In this document: in pieces, positions 48,154-56,418 of the stretch | Layout: every line of letters begins with the position of its first letter | Numbering within the stretch: position 1 is the stretch's first letter | NCBI RefSeq assembly: GCF_019175365.1 | Contig: NZ_CP059572.1 | Span: 124,001-188,000, forward strand | Reading direction: 5' to 3' | Length of the DNA: 64,000 nucleotides | DNA from: Actinomadura graeca | Lineage (GTDB): Bacteria > Actinomycetota > Actinomycetes > Streptosporangiales > Streptosporangiaceae | The notes under the pieces: generated by a model | Databases searched by the model: none | The model's input: only the letters and a program-made list of their open reading frames with translations | What the model was told of the DNA's origin: nothing | Position numbers and translations under genes: made by a program

Positions 48154-48300
48154 CCCGGGGCGATCCGTAAAAAGGGTTGCCCCGGGGGAGCACCACCCAC
48201 TTGAATCGGAGCCACGGGAACTGTGCCGGGCACCTCAGGCAGAACCCTGATTCCAGATCTCGGGCATCGTCTGTTCAACGATACTGAGCCTGACGAGGCG
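48154..48300 (+). ncRNA. Candidate structured RNA downstream of the vWA/ARPP-like genes
   Basis: The 338-base gap 48153-48490 contains unusually ordered complementarity. CCCGGGGC/GCCCCGGG (48154-48186) makes an 8-bp stem with a 17-base loop. AGGGTT at 48173-48178 can instead pair with AACCCT at 48243-48248. TCAGGC (48235-48240) pairs with GCCTGA (48288-48293). Inside lies ATCGT-CTGTTCA-ACGAT at 48266-48282, a five-base-pair stem with a seven-base loop like a tRNA anticodon arm. No open frame covers it. It might be a terminator plus leader, or a small RNA (Y-RNA-like in view of the vWA gene). No expression evidence is available. Confidence 0.35.
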
Positions 48301-48490
48301 CCGGCCACCTGTCCCCCCGCCCCCGCGGCGTCCCGCCGAGGACGGCCCCGTCCGGCGGGGCCCCTCCTCCCATGCTCACAGCAGGCCGAGGGGACGCCGG
48401 GATACATCGGCCCCCGGGCCGATGTTCCCGCGCCCTCCCGTTCCCTGATCTGTGGGCCCACCCGCTCCCGGCGCCGTACGGAGGGAAACG

Positions 48491-48703
48491 ATGCACCACC
48501 CGGAGGACACCCCCGGCGAACGCCCCCGCGCCGCCCCCACCGGGGCCCGGCCCGGGACCCGCCCCGCAACCGGACGCGTAATCCCCAGAGGTGAGCCCGA
48601 CTGGGAGAGCGTGCTCGACGACTGGGCCTGGATCCTCCGGCTGAACCTCACCCCCCGAGCCGCGACGCGCGGGCCCGCAGGTACCGCTGCTCGGGGAGGC
48701 TGA
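48491..48703 (+). CDS. Possible 70-residue protein
   Basis: ATG 48491 has GGAGG six bases upstream, a textbook site. The protein begins MHHPEDTPGERPRAAP, has a Pro/Arg-rich first half and a more ordered DWESVLDDWAWILRLNLTP, then a Gly/Ala tail. Its last 56 bases overlap the 3' end of the sigma factor gene on the other strand. No family is recognised. The ribosome site is the main support. Confidence 0.4.
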   Translation: MHHPEDTPGERPRAAPTGARPGTRPATGRVIPRGEPDWESVLDDWAWILRLNLTPRAATRGPAGTAARGG

Positions 48704-49880
48704 CCGTCAGCCGCGCCGCCACCCGGAACTCCTCCCGGGCCGCCCCGCCCTCACCCGCCATCTCCAGCAGATGCGCCCGGACGGCATGCAGCCGGTGATG
48801 CCCCGCCAGCTCCTCCTCCACCGTCCCCAGCACCGCCAGCCCCTCCCGCGGACCCCGCGCCATCGCGACCGCCACCGCCCGGTTGAGCGTCACCACCGGA
48901 CTGGGGTCCAGCCCCTCCAGCAGCCGGTACAACGCCGCGATCTGCGGCCAGTCGGTGTCCTCGGGCCGCCCCGCCTCCGCGTGCACCGCCGCGATCGCCG
49001 CCTGCACCTGGTACGGGCCGGCCCTCCCGCCCGCCAGGCTCCGCGCCACCAGCGCGGTGCCCTCCGCGATCGCCGCCCGGTCCCACAGGCCGCGGTCCTG
49101 CTCGGCGAGCGGCACCAGCCCGCCGCCCGGGCCCGTGCGCGCCGGCCGCCGCGCGTCGGTGAGCAGCATCAGCGCCAGCAGCCCCGCCACCTCCCCGTCA
49201 CCGGGCAGCAGCCCCCGCATGGCCCGGGCGAGCCGGATCGCCTCGCCCGTCAGGTCCGCGCGCTGCAGATCCGGCCCCGAACTGGCCGTGTACCCCTCGT
49301 TGAACACCAGGTACAGCACGTGCAGGACCGAGCGCATCCGCCCGGCCCGCTCCGCCGGCGGCGGCATCGCGAACCGCGCCCCCGCCGCCCGCACGCGCTG
49401 CTTGGCGCGGCCGATGCGCTGCGCCATCGTCGCCTCCGGCACCAGGAACGCCCGCGCGATCTCCGCCGTCGTCAGCCCGCCCACCGCCCGCAGCGTCAAC
49501 GCCACCTGCGACGCCGGGGTCAGGCTCGGATGGCAGCACAGCAGCAGCAGCGCCAGCGTGTCGTCCCCCGCCGCGCCCGCGTCGGCCGGCGGCGCCACCA
49601 GCGCGTCCGCCGGGACCCGCGCGGCCGCCGCCTCCTCCCGCCGCCGCCCCGCCGCCTCACTGCGCAGCAGATCGGTCATCCGCCGCGAGGCGACCGTGAC
49701 CAGCCACGCGTCCGGACGGTCGGGCAGCCCGTCCCGCGGCCACCGCGTCGCCGCCCGCAGCAGCGCCTCCTGCACCGCGTCCTCGGCGGTCTCGAAGTTC
49801 CCGCGGTGCCGCACCAGCGCGGCGAGGACCCGCGGCGCCAGCTCGCGCAGCAGGTCCTCCACCCCGGCGCCCGCGCTCAC
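48648..49880 (-). CDS. ECF sigma factor, ECF42-type (DGPF-associated) with TPR-like C-terminal extension
   Basis: A 410-residue sigma factor. Region 2 is VLAALVRHRGNFETAEDAVQ and ALLRAATRWPRDGLPDRPDAWLVTVASRR near residues 18-70. Region 4 is LTPASQVALTLRAVGGLTTA and EIARAFLVPEATMAQRIGRAKQRVR near 125-165. The remaining 240 residues (DUF6596 with TPR-like helices: HVLYLVFNEGYTASSG, LDPSPVVTLNRAVAVAMARG) are the hallmark of ECF42, which lacks an anti-sigma factor and is coupled to a DGPF/YciI protein. That partner is directly upstream and overlaps by four bases. The C-terminal extension is thought to control the factor. Confidence 0.92.
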   Translation of the reverse strand: MSAGAGVEDLLRELAPRVLAALVRHRGNFETAEDAVQEALLRAATRWPRDGLPDRPDAWLVTVASRRMTDLLRSEAAGRRREEAAAARVPADALVAPPADAGAAGDDTLALLLLCCHPSLTPASQVALTLRAVGGLTTAEIARAFLVPEATMAQRIGRAKQRVRAAGARFAMPPPAERAGRMRSVLHVLYLVFNEGYTASSGPDLQRADLTGEAIRLARAMRGLLPGDGEVAGLLALMLLTDARRPARTGPGGGLVPLAEQDRGLWDRAAIAEGTALVARSLAGGRAGPYQVQAAIAAVHAEAGRPEDTDWPQIAALYRLLEGLDPSPVVTLNRAVAVAMARGPREGLAVLGTVEEELAGHHRLHAVRAHLLEMAGEGGAAREEFRVAARLTVSLPEQRYLRARASRLGG

Positions 49881-50272
49881 ATCTCCTGGCCCGACATGTC
49901 CATGATCGGGCGCACCTCCACCGCGCCGAGCCGCGCGTCGGGGAACCGCGCCGCGATCTCCGCCGCCCGCTCCGGGCCCTCGCAGTCCACCACGAAATAC
50001 CCGGCGAGCTGCTCCTTGGACTCCAGGTAAGGGCCGTCGGTGGCCGCCGGGACACCGCCGCGCACCCGCACCGTCCGGCTGTTCACCGGATCGGCCAGCG
50101 CCACCCCCTCGACCAGCTCACCGGACCCGCGGATCTCCTCCAGCAGCGCCTCGCCCCGCGCCGCCAGCGCCTCCCGCTCCTCCGGCGGCAGCGCCAGGAA
50201 ATCCGGATGCCGCAGGAACAGCGGGTGCTCCCAGTTCTCGGGATTGCCGTAGATCAGCAGCAGGTACTTCAT
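49877..50272 (-). CDS. YciI-like DGPF-domain protein
   Basis: A 131-residue ferredoxin-fold protein with the DGPF-type motif ATDGPYLESKEQLAGYFVVD near residues 77-96 (here DGPY), opening MKYLLLIYGNPENWEHP. DGPF proteins are the constant partners of ECF42 sigma factors and are probably targets or sensors in that response; their activity is not established. It lies between the VOC gene and the sigma factor gene with four-base overlaps on both sides, a tight three-gene operon. The His and Asp of YciI enzymes are not obvious. Confidence 0.92.
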   Translation of the reverse strand: MKYLLLIYGNPENWEHPLFLRHPDFLALPPEEREALAARGEALLEEIRGSGELVEGVALADPVNSRTVRVRGGVPAATDGPYLESKEQLAGYFVVDCEGPERAAEIAARFPDARLGAVEVRPIMDMSGQEM

Positions 50273-50685
50273 CGCGTCCCCTCCCTCACGCCCCCCGCCG
50301 GCGCGGCCCCCGCAGGGGGACCGGCGACGCCGATCAGATTGCCCTCCGGATCGGTGAAATGCCCCACCGCGAAGTCCCCTCCCGACTCCGGCTCCGGGCC
50401 CATCAGGCGCGTGCCGCCCAGGCTCTCGGCCCGCCGCAGCGCCTCCTCCACATCGTCCACCCCCACATAGAACAGGACGTTGCGCTCATACCCCTCGCCG
50501 CCGCCGACACCGCCGGCGATGCCCGCCTGCCCCGGCTCCACGAACCCGTAGGCGCCCGGCCGCGACACCGCCTCGCTGGCGGCGTCCCCGACCTGGAACC
50601 CCCACCCGAACAGCTCCCCGTAATACCCCCGCAACCTCTCCGGATCATTGCCGATGACCTCGAAATGCACCACAGGACGTCCCAT
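50269..50685 (-). CDS. VOC-superfamily protein
   Basis: A 138-residue vicinal-oxygen-chelate protein. It shows VVHFEVIGNDPERLRGYYGE, LFGWGFQVGD, NVLFYVGVDDVEEALRRAES and the terminal GHFTDPEGNLIGVAG with the Glu metal ligand. Similar proteins often travel with ECF42/DGPF operons. It is the first gene of that operon and its stop overlaps the DGPF gene start. The substrate is unknown; the C-terminal tail is Ala/Gly/Pro-rich. GGAGCGGG lies before ATG 50685. Confidence 0.9.
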   Translation of the reverse strand: MGRPVVHFEVIGNDPERLRGYYGELFGWGFQVGDAASEAVSRPGAYGFVEPGQAGIAGGVGGGEGYERNVLFYVGVDDVEEALRRAESLGGTRLMGPEPESGGDFAVGHFTDPEGNLIGVAGPPAGAAPAGGVREGTR

Positions 50686-50912
50686 GCCCGCTCCTTCCCC
50701 GGCGTCTGCGCGCCTCCCGGCGCCTTCGCGTGCGCGCCCCGTCCGGGCGCCTCACCCCAGAGGACGGAGCCGCCGCCCCCGGCCTCGACGTCCCCGCCCG
50801 GAATTCTTCCCGGGCCGGGCCCGAGGCGCCGCTGCTGAAGTCTCGGCAAAGGTTGCCTCCCCCGCAGGGCGTACCGGCGGGCGGGACGCGCTGCCGCGGT
50901 TAGCGTGCGGGC

Positions 50913-52208
50913 ATGCCGCAGACGCCCGGCGACCGGCCCGCGCACGCGCCCGGCGGCGCCGCGCACGCCGGCGCGCCGCCGCGCGGAACCGCGCCGGACG
51001 GCGCACCCTCCGGCGCCACCATCGCCGGCGGCGCCCCGCCAGAGGGACCCGGCCCGCCCGCCGCGGCGGACCCCGGCCACCCCGACCCGCGCCGGATGCC
51101 GCCCTGGCTGCCGAAGGCGTTCCTGCTCGCCGGCGGCACCGTCCTGCTGTTCGTGGCCGGGGTGTGGCTGGTCGAGCGGCTGCGCGAGCTGCTGCTGTTG
51201 CTGCTGACCTCGCTGTTCCTGGCCTTCGCGATCGAACCCGCCGTCAACCGGCTGGCCGCGCACGGCTGGCGGCGCGGCTGGGCCACCGGCCTGATGTTCC
51301 TGGTCATCGCGGCGTTCACCGCCGCGTTCATCGGCGGGATCGGCTCGCTGCTTGCCACCCAGAGCACCAACCTCATCGACGGGTTCCCCGGATACGTCCG
51401 GCAGGTCATCGACTGGGTCAACGCCACGTTCGGGACCAACCTGTCACGCGACACCGTGTTCCAGCGGCTGCCGACCGTGACCGAGCAGGTCTCGCGGCAC
51501 CTGTCGGCGATCGCCGGGAACGTGTGGGGGATCGGCGCCACCGCGTTCGGCGTGGTGTTCAAGCTGCTCGGGATGCTGCTGTTCACCTTCTACCTGTCGG
51601 CGCAGGGACCCCAGTTCCGCCGGACGGTCTGCTCGGTGCTCCCGCCCCGCCGCCAGCGCCAGGTGCTGTGGGCCTGGGAGATCGCCGTGGAGAAGACCGG
51701 CGGCTACATCTACTCCCGCGCGCTGCTGGCGATGATCTCCGCCGTCGCGCACTACATCGCCATGGCCGGGCTGGGCGTGCCCTACGCGCTGACCCTGGCG
51801 CTGTGGGTGGGCGTGGTGTCGCAGTTCATCCCCGCCGTCGGCACCTACCTCGCCGGCGCGGTCCCCGTGCTGATCGCGCTCACCAAGGGCCCCTCCACGG
51901 CGCTGTGGATGCTGCTGTTCATCACCGCCTACCAGCAGCTGGAGAACTACCTCCTCCAGCCGCGCATCACCGCCCGGACCCTGGACATGCACCCCGCCGT
52001 CGCGTTCGGGCTCGTGCTCGCCGGCGTCGCGGTCGTCGGCCCCGTCGGCGCGCTGCTGGCGCTGCCGTTCGGCGCCAGCGTCCAGGCGTTCGCCGCCGCC
52101 TACATCCGCCGCTACGAGATCGAGGAGCACCACCTCACCGAACCCGTCCGGCCCCGGCGCCGGCCCTGGACCCGGCCGGGCTGGTGGCGGCGCCCGCGAC
52201 GGCGCTGA
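50913..52208 (+). CDS. AI-2E family transporter
   Basis: A 431-residue membrane protein of the AI-2 exporter superfamily (TqsA/PerM). After a 65-residue Pro/Ala/Gly-rich cytoplasmic leader come eight predicted helices, including FLLAGGTVLLFVAGVWLVER, LLLLLLTSLFLAFAIEPAVN, LMFLVIAAFTAAFIGGIGS and LLAMISAVAHYIAMAGLGVP. Conserved landmarks are SQFIPAVGTYLAGAVPVLIA and QQLENYLLQPRI. Homologues export signalling molecules, ions or lipids, and the substrate here cannot be told. ATG 50913 begins MPQTPGDRPAH; the long leader makes an internal start possible. The gene stands alone. Confidence 0.9.
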   Translation: MPQTPGDRPAHAPGGAAHAGAPPRGTAPDGAPSGATIAGGAPPEGPGPPAAADPGHPDPRRMPPWLPKAFLLAGGTVLLFVAGVWLVERLRELLLLLLTSLFLAFAIEPAVNRLAAHGWRRGWATGLMFLVIAAFTAAFIGGIGSLLATQSTNLIDGFPGYVRQVIDWVNATFGTNLSRDTVFQRLPTVTEQVSRHLSAIAGNVWGIGATAFGVVFKLLGMLLFTFYLSAQGPQFRRTVCSVLPPRRQRQVLWAWEIAVEKTGGYIYSRALLAMISAVAHYIAMAGLGVPYALTLALWVGVVSQFIPAVGTYLAGAVPVLIALTKGPSTALWMLLFITAYQQLENYLLQPRITARTLDMHPAVAFGLVLAGVAVVGPVGALLALPFGASVQAFAAAYIRRYEIEEHHLTEPVRPRRRPWTRPGWWRRPRRR

Positions 52209-52227
52209 CCCCGGCCGCGCCCCGCAC

Positions 52228-52305
52228 CATCGCCCCGAGCCATCGCCCCGAGCCATCGCCCCGAGCCATCGCCCCCAGTCATCGCCCCCAGCCATCGCCG
52301 GGGCC
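52228..52305. repeat. 13-bp tandem repeat
   Basis: The unit CATCGCCCCGAGC occurs three times exactly (52228-52266) and twice with small changes to 52292, plus a partial copy. It follows the AI-2E gene stop at 52208 and lies in the 269-base gap before the GH3 gene. Tandem slippage is the simplest origin. Confidence 0.85.
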
Positions 52306-52477
52306 ATTCCCGCGGCGATCCCCGCGCCCGCCACCGGGGGGCCTCTTTGCCGAGTCCAGAGCGCGCCCTGGGCGTGTCGTCGACCCTTGCCATGGACGGG
52401 GCCCCCGCGCCGGGCTACCGTGCCGGAAGAGACCTTGATCGTTTCCGGTGGCCGTCCGGGGGGCGGAGGGAGCCGTC

Positions 52478-54322
52478 GTGTACCGTCCCCGCGCACGCCG
52501 CCACGGGTGCCTCGCCGGGCTCGCCGCCGCGGCGCTCGCCGTCACCGCGGCGGCCGCCCCGCACGCCGCCGGGGCGCCCGCGCACGGGAAGGACCCCAGG
52601 CTGCAGCGCATCGTGCGGTCCCTGACCCTGCGCGAGAAGATCGCGCAGCTGTTCGTCCTGCAGGTGCACGGCACCAGCGCCGACACCACCGACCCCGCCG
52701 CCGTCGCCGCCAACCGCCGCCTCTACGGCGTCGACAACGCCGCGCAGGTCATCGCCCGCTACCGGCCCGGCGGATTCCTGTACTACTCCGCCGACCCCGC
52801 CAACGTCGAAGGCCCCCGCCAGCTCGCCGCGTTCTCCAACGGCATCCAGCGCGCCGCGATGGCCCAGCGCGTCCCGATCCCCGCCACGATCGCCACCGAC
52901 CAGGAAGGCGGCATCGTCGCCCGCGTCCCGCCGCCGGCGACCCAGTCGCCCGGGGCCATGGCCCTGGCCGCCGGACGCCGCCCCGGCGACGCCGAGACCC
53001 TCGCCCGCATCACCGGGCGGGAACTGCGCGCCCTCGGCGTCAACCAGGACTACGCGCCCGACGCCGACGTCAACGCCGACCCGGCCAACCCCGTCATCGG
53101 CGTCCGCTCCTTCGGATCCGACCCCGCGCTGGTGGCGCGGATGGTCACCGCGCAGATCGACGGCTACCGCGCCGGGGGAGTGACGCCCACCGTCAAGCAC
53201 TTCCCCGGCCACGGCGACACCACCACCGACAGCCACACCGGCGTCCCGCGCATCGGCCACACCCGCGAGGAATGGGAGCGCCTCGACCTGCCGCCCTTCC
53301 GCGCGGCCATCGCCCGCGGCGCCGACGCGATCATGACCGCGCACATCGTCGTGCCCGCCCTCGACCCCTCCGGCGACCCCGCCACCCTGTCGCGGCCCAT
53401 CCTCACCGGCATCCTGCGCGACCGGCTGCGCTACCGCGGCGTCATCGTCACCGACGCGCTCGACATGCGGGGCGTCCGCGACGCCTACGGCGACGAGCGC
53501 ATCCCCGTCCTCGCGCTCAAGGCCGGCGCGGACGTCCTGCTCAAACCCCCCGCCGACGCCACCGGCACCGGCGTGTTCGCCCGGCAGCTCGCCGCCGTCG
53601 CCGCCGCGGTCCGCGACGGCGAGCTCACCGAACGGCGCATCGACGAGTCGCTCTACCGGATCCTGGAACTCAAGGAACGGCGCGGGCTGTTCCGCGACCC
53701 CTACGCCGACGAGTCCAGGATCGACGGCACCGTCGGCGCCCCCGCGCACCTGGCCGCCGCGCAGCGCGCCGCCGGCCGCACCACCACCCTCGTCAAGAAC
53801 GACGCCCGCCTCCTGCCGCTGCGGCCCGGAACCCGCGACGTCCTCGTCACCGGCTGGGGCGCCACCGCCACCGGCACCCTCGCCGCCGAGATCGGTAGGC
53901 GCGGCGCCGCCACGACCGTCCTGGAGACCGGCCTCGCCCCCGCCCGCGCCCGCATCGGCCAGGCCGTCGCCGCCGCCCGGCACAGCGACCTCGTCGTCGC
54001 CGTCACCAACCGCGCCTGGGACGTCCAAGACGAACGCCCCCACAACGGCCCCGGCCAGATGAACCTCGTCAAGGCGCTCATCGCCACCGGCAGGCCCGTC
54101 GTCGTCATCGCCGCCCGCGACCCCTACGACATCGCCTGGTTCCCCGAGGCCGCCACCTACCTGGCCACCTACTCCGCGACCGCCGAGGCGCTGCGGTCGG
54201 CCGCCGCCGTCCTGTTCGGCGAACTCCGCCCCCGCGGCCGCCTGCCCGTCTCCGTCCCCGCCAGGGACGACCCCGCCACCACCCTCTACCCCTTCGGCCA
54301 CGGCCTCGGCTACGGCCGCTGA
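52478..54322 (+). CDS. Secreted glycoside hydrolase family 3 (NagZ-like) enzyme
   Basis: A 614-residue exported GH3 protein. A signal peptide covers about residues 1-35 (CLAGLAAAALAVTAAAAPHA). The catalytic barrel has DQEGGIVARV, the NagZ-type motif VKHFPGHGDTTTDSH near residue 238 that supplies the Asp-His acid/base dyad, and the nucleophile loop VIVTDALDMRG near 326. A second alpha/beta domain follows (KNDARLLPLRPGTRDVLVTG to GRLPVSVPA). Expected activity is beta-N-acetylglucosaminidase on peptidoglycan fragments. GTG 52478 has GGAGG eight bases upstream; an earlier in-frame GTG at 52448 lacks one. Confidence 0.93.
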   Translation: MYRPRARRHGCLAGLAAAALAVTAAAAPHAAGAPAHGKDPRLQRIVRSLTLREKIAQLFVLQVHGTSADTTDPAAVAANRRLYGVDNAAQVIARYRPGGFLYYSADPANVEGPRQLAAFSNGIQRAAMAQRVPIPATIATDQEGGIVARVPPPATQSPGAMALAAGRRPGDAETLARITGRELRALGVNQDYAPDADVNADPANPVIGVRSFGSDPALVARMVTAQIDGYRAGGVTPTVKHFPGHGDTTTDSHTGVPRIGHTREEWERLDLPPFRAAIARGADAIMTAHIVVPALDPSGDPATLSRPILTGILRDRLRYRGVIVTDALDMRGVRDAYGDERIPVLALKAGADVLLKPPADATGTGVFARQLAAVAAAVRDGELTERRIDESLYRILELKERRGLFRDPYADESRIDGTVGAPAHLAAAQRAAGRTTTLVKNDARLLPLRPGTRDVLVTGWGATATGTLAAEIGRRGAATTVLETGLAPARARIGQAVAAARHSDLVVAVTNRAWDVQDERPHNGPGQMNLVKALIATGRPVVVIAARDPYDIAWFPEAATYLATYSATAEALRSAAAVLFGELRPRGRLPVSVPARDDPATTLYPFGHGLGYGR

Positions 54323-54383
54323 CCGCCCCCGATGTGAGCCGGGTCTCGGGCGGACGGGCCGCGGCGTCGGGCAGGATCGAAGG

Positions 54384-55172
54384 ATGCGGGTGCCCCGGCC
54401 GGGGGGCGGGCGCCTCCCCGGCCGCGCCCCCTCCGCCACGCTGCCGGTGGCCGCCGCCGTGGTGACGGCGGCGGCCACCCTCGACGTGCTCGCCGGGGGC
54501 CCGCTCCGCCACCTGGACCACGACGTGTTCTCCGGCGGCCTGCCGCCGCGCACCGGCGCCTGGCACTGGACGTGGCGGACGGTCGTCAACGGCGGCCAGT
54601 ACTGGCTCGCCGGATCCCTGGTCGCGGTGACCGCCGCCGTGGCCGCCCGGCGGCGCCGGAGCCTGCCGACGCTGCTCGGCGCCGCCCTCTGGCTGGCCGC
54701 GACCGAGGCCGTCGTCCGCGGCGCGCAGATGCTCTTCGCGCGGACACCCCCGCTCGCCGGCCGCGACGAGCTGTTCGCCGGCGGGTCCCTGTCCTACCCG
54801 TCCGGCCACGCCGCCAACGCCGCCGCCTGCCTGCTGTTCGCCGCCGCGCTGGCCGGCGCGTCACGCGGCTGGACGATCGCCGCGCACACCCTGGCGCTCG
54901 GGGTCGCCGCGGCCGTCGTCGCCCTCGGCTACCACTGGCCCTCCGACGCGTGCGCGGGCTGGGGCATCGGCGTCCTCATGGCCTGCGCCGGCCGCGCCCT
55001 CGTGGCCCGCCGGCCCCCGCCACCCCGCGGCCACCCGCCCGGCGGCCCCCGCCAAGCCCCCGGCAGCCTTCCGGAAGACGGCGGCCCGGCGGGCTTCCCG
55101 GGCGGAGAACCCGGCCGCACACCCGGCCGCGGGCCGCACGCCCCGGCCGGAGGCGGACGCCCGGACGCCTGA
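54384..55172 (+). CDS. PAP2-family phosphatase
   Basis: A 262-residue membrane phosphatase for lipid phosphates. PAP2 motifs are present: Lys/Arg in RGAQMLFARTPPL near residue 115, LSYPSGHAANAAACLLFA near 135 (SGH) and GYHWPSDACAGWGIG near 178 (HxxSD, with Tyr-His). About five helices surround them. The last 75 residues are Pro/Gly-rich. ATG 54384 begins MRVPRPGGG, 62 bases after the GH3 stop. Candidates are phosphatidic acid or undecaprenyl pyrophosphate phosphatase; the sequence does not decide between them. Confidence 0.9.
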   Translation: MRVPRPGGGRLPGRAPSATLPVAAAVVTAAATLDVLAGGPLRHLDHDVFSGGLPPRTGAWHWTWRTVVNGGQYWLAGSLVAVTAAVAARRRRSLPTLLGAALWLAATEAVVRGAQMLFARTPPLAGRDELFAGGSLSYPSGHAANAAACLLFAAALAGASRGWTIAAHTLALGVAAAVVALGYHWPSDACAGWGIGVLMACAGRALVARRPPPPRGHPPGGPRQAPGSLPEDGGPAGFPGGEPGRTPGRGPHAPAGGGRPDA

Positions 55173-55273
55173 AACGCGGCGCCGGGGCCCCCGATCCGCC
55201 CCGGCACCGCGTCCCGGCCCGCATCTCACGGGCGGCGCGTCACGGGCGGCGCGTCACGACCGCCGCCGATGCG

Positions 55274-55744
55274 TCACGGCCGCCGGCCGGGCCCGCCCAG
55301 ACCGGCGACCTCGTCCAGCAGCGCCGCCAGCTCACGCGGCCTGGACAGCATCGGCCAATGGCCGGTCGGCAGCTCCCGGTAGGTCCACTGCGGGCCCGTC
55401 ATCATCGAGAACGCCGGATTGCCCGCCTCGGCCAGCTGCCGGACCCCTGCGACCGGGAACGTGCTGGCGATCAGCGTCAGCGGGACGCCCGGCAGCGGCT
55501 CCGGCCGCCGCATCGCCTGCGTCGCCGTCCGGAACGGCTGCGGCGTCCCCCGCTCGCGCATCATGGCCAGCTGCCCCGCCGACAGCCCCGCGAGGTTGTG
55601 CGGGTCGGCCTCCGGGTCGAACGCCGGCACCGGGATCCGCCAGCCGCCGCCCTCGGAGGCGACCCGCTCCCGCAGCGCCGCGCGCTCCGCCGGCTCGTGG
55701 AAGTCGATGCCCGCCAGGCCCGATGGGGCATACCCATTTTGCAT
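55274..55744 (-). pseudogene. Truncated alpha/beta hydrolase, C-terminal half only
   Basis: The frame encodes 156 residues matching the C-terminal part of EstC-like alpha/beta hydrolases: ERVASEGGGWRIPVPAFDPE, LPGVPLTLIASTFPVAGV and the terminal catalytic His in LPTGHWPMLSRPRELAALLD. The N-terminal half with the oxyanion region and the GxSxG nucleophile is missing. Similarity fades near 55715, and phage tail genes begin 80 bases further. The first residues MQNGYAPSG are not family-like. It looks cut by integration or deletion at the island edge; the missing half is not elsewhere in the window. Confidence 0.7.
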
Positions 55745-55821
55745 ACCGGGCGCTGCCTGCGCAAATGGCCGATGACCCTCATCTTGCTAACGGTGGGGCC
55801 CGGTAGGGGGTGCGCTGCTGC
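55715..55821. other. Junction between chromosome and phage tail island
   Basis: About 105 bases between the last hydrolase-like codons and the short fibre gene stop. It includes GCATACC twice (in GGGCATACCC and GCATACCGGG) around an ATTTT core. It is the place where an attachment site would be expected, but the other end is outside the window. Confidence 0.35.
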
Positions 55822-56406
55822 TCATGCCATGGCGGTCCATAGGACGGCGGAGTGGATCTCGCTCGTGACGCCGGATATGCCGTTGCGGACCCAGTAGGTG
55901 AGGGGATAGTCGCCGGGGCTGTACCGGGCGAGCTCGACGGGGTAGGTCGCGGTCACGAGCGCGGAGGCGTCGTTCAGCAGGCCGACGGGGCGGAAACCGA
56001 AGTACCACAGATCCTGGCCTGCGAGTTTGGCACCGAGCCGCATGTCTCCGTGCTTGTTCGTGGCGACGTGCATCTCGACGTTGATGAGGTAGTAGGTCGC
56101 GTGGGCCGGGGGCGCGGTCGGGATGGTGAGCGTCTGCGCCATCGCCACCACTTCGCTCATCTCGGTGCTGTTGACGATCCGCGTGGGGTTCAGGTCCACG
56201 ACCTTGACGTTGCCCCGGAGGACCATCTCAGCACGGGTCATGCGGGTGCTGAGGTTGGTGACGTCGGTGCTCAATCCGCCGACACGGTCATTGGCGGTCT
56301 TGAGGTTGGTATCGACGGCTTCGGCGAGTTGCTGGGCGTGCAGGGGCACGTTCGGCGGGTCGGCCAGGCCGGGGTAGGGAAGCTGGTAGTTGGGCGTCTG
56401 TCCCAT
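55822..56406 (-). CDS. Phage tail fibre-like protein
   Basis: A 194-residue protein, probably the short tip or host-contact protein. It begins GQTPNYQLPYPGLADPPNVP, a Pro-rich opening typical of actinophage fibre proteins, then a coiled-coil-like segment LAEAVDTNLKTANDRVGGLS TDVTNLSTRM in two parts, and a C-terminal beta domain ending WTAMA. It is the last tail gene before the island edge. Being short it could serve a domesticated tail particle. ATG 56406 lies 12 bases past the next gene's stop. Family assignment is by opening and order only. Confidence 0.7.
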   Translation of the reverse strand: MGQTPNYQLPYPGLADPPNVPLHAQQLAEAVDTNLKTANDRVGGLSTDVTNLSTRMTRAEMVLRGNVKVVDLNPTRIVNSTEMSEVVAMAQTLTIPTAPPAHATYYLINVEMHVATNKHGDMRLGAKLAGQDLWYFGFRPVGLLNDASALVTATYPVELARYSPGDYPLTYWVRNGISGVTSEIHSAVLWTAMA

Positions 56407-56418
56407 GGCGGGAGGCTC

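Noticed and set aside
52228..52292. CRISPR-like array
   Set aside because: The repeats are head-to-tail 13-base units without spacers and there are no cas genes.
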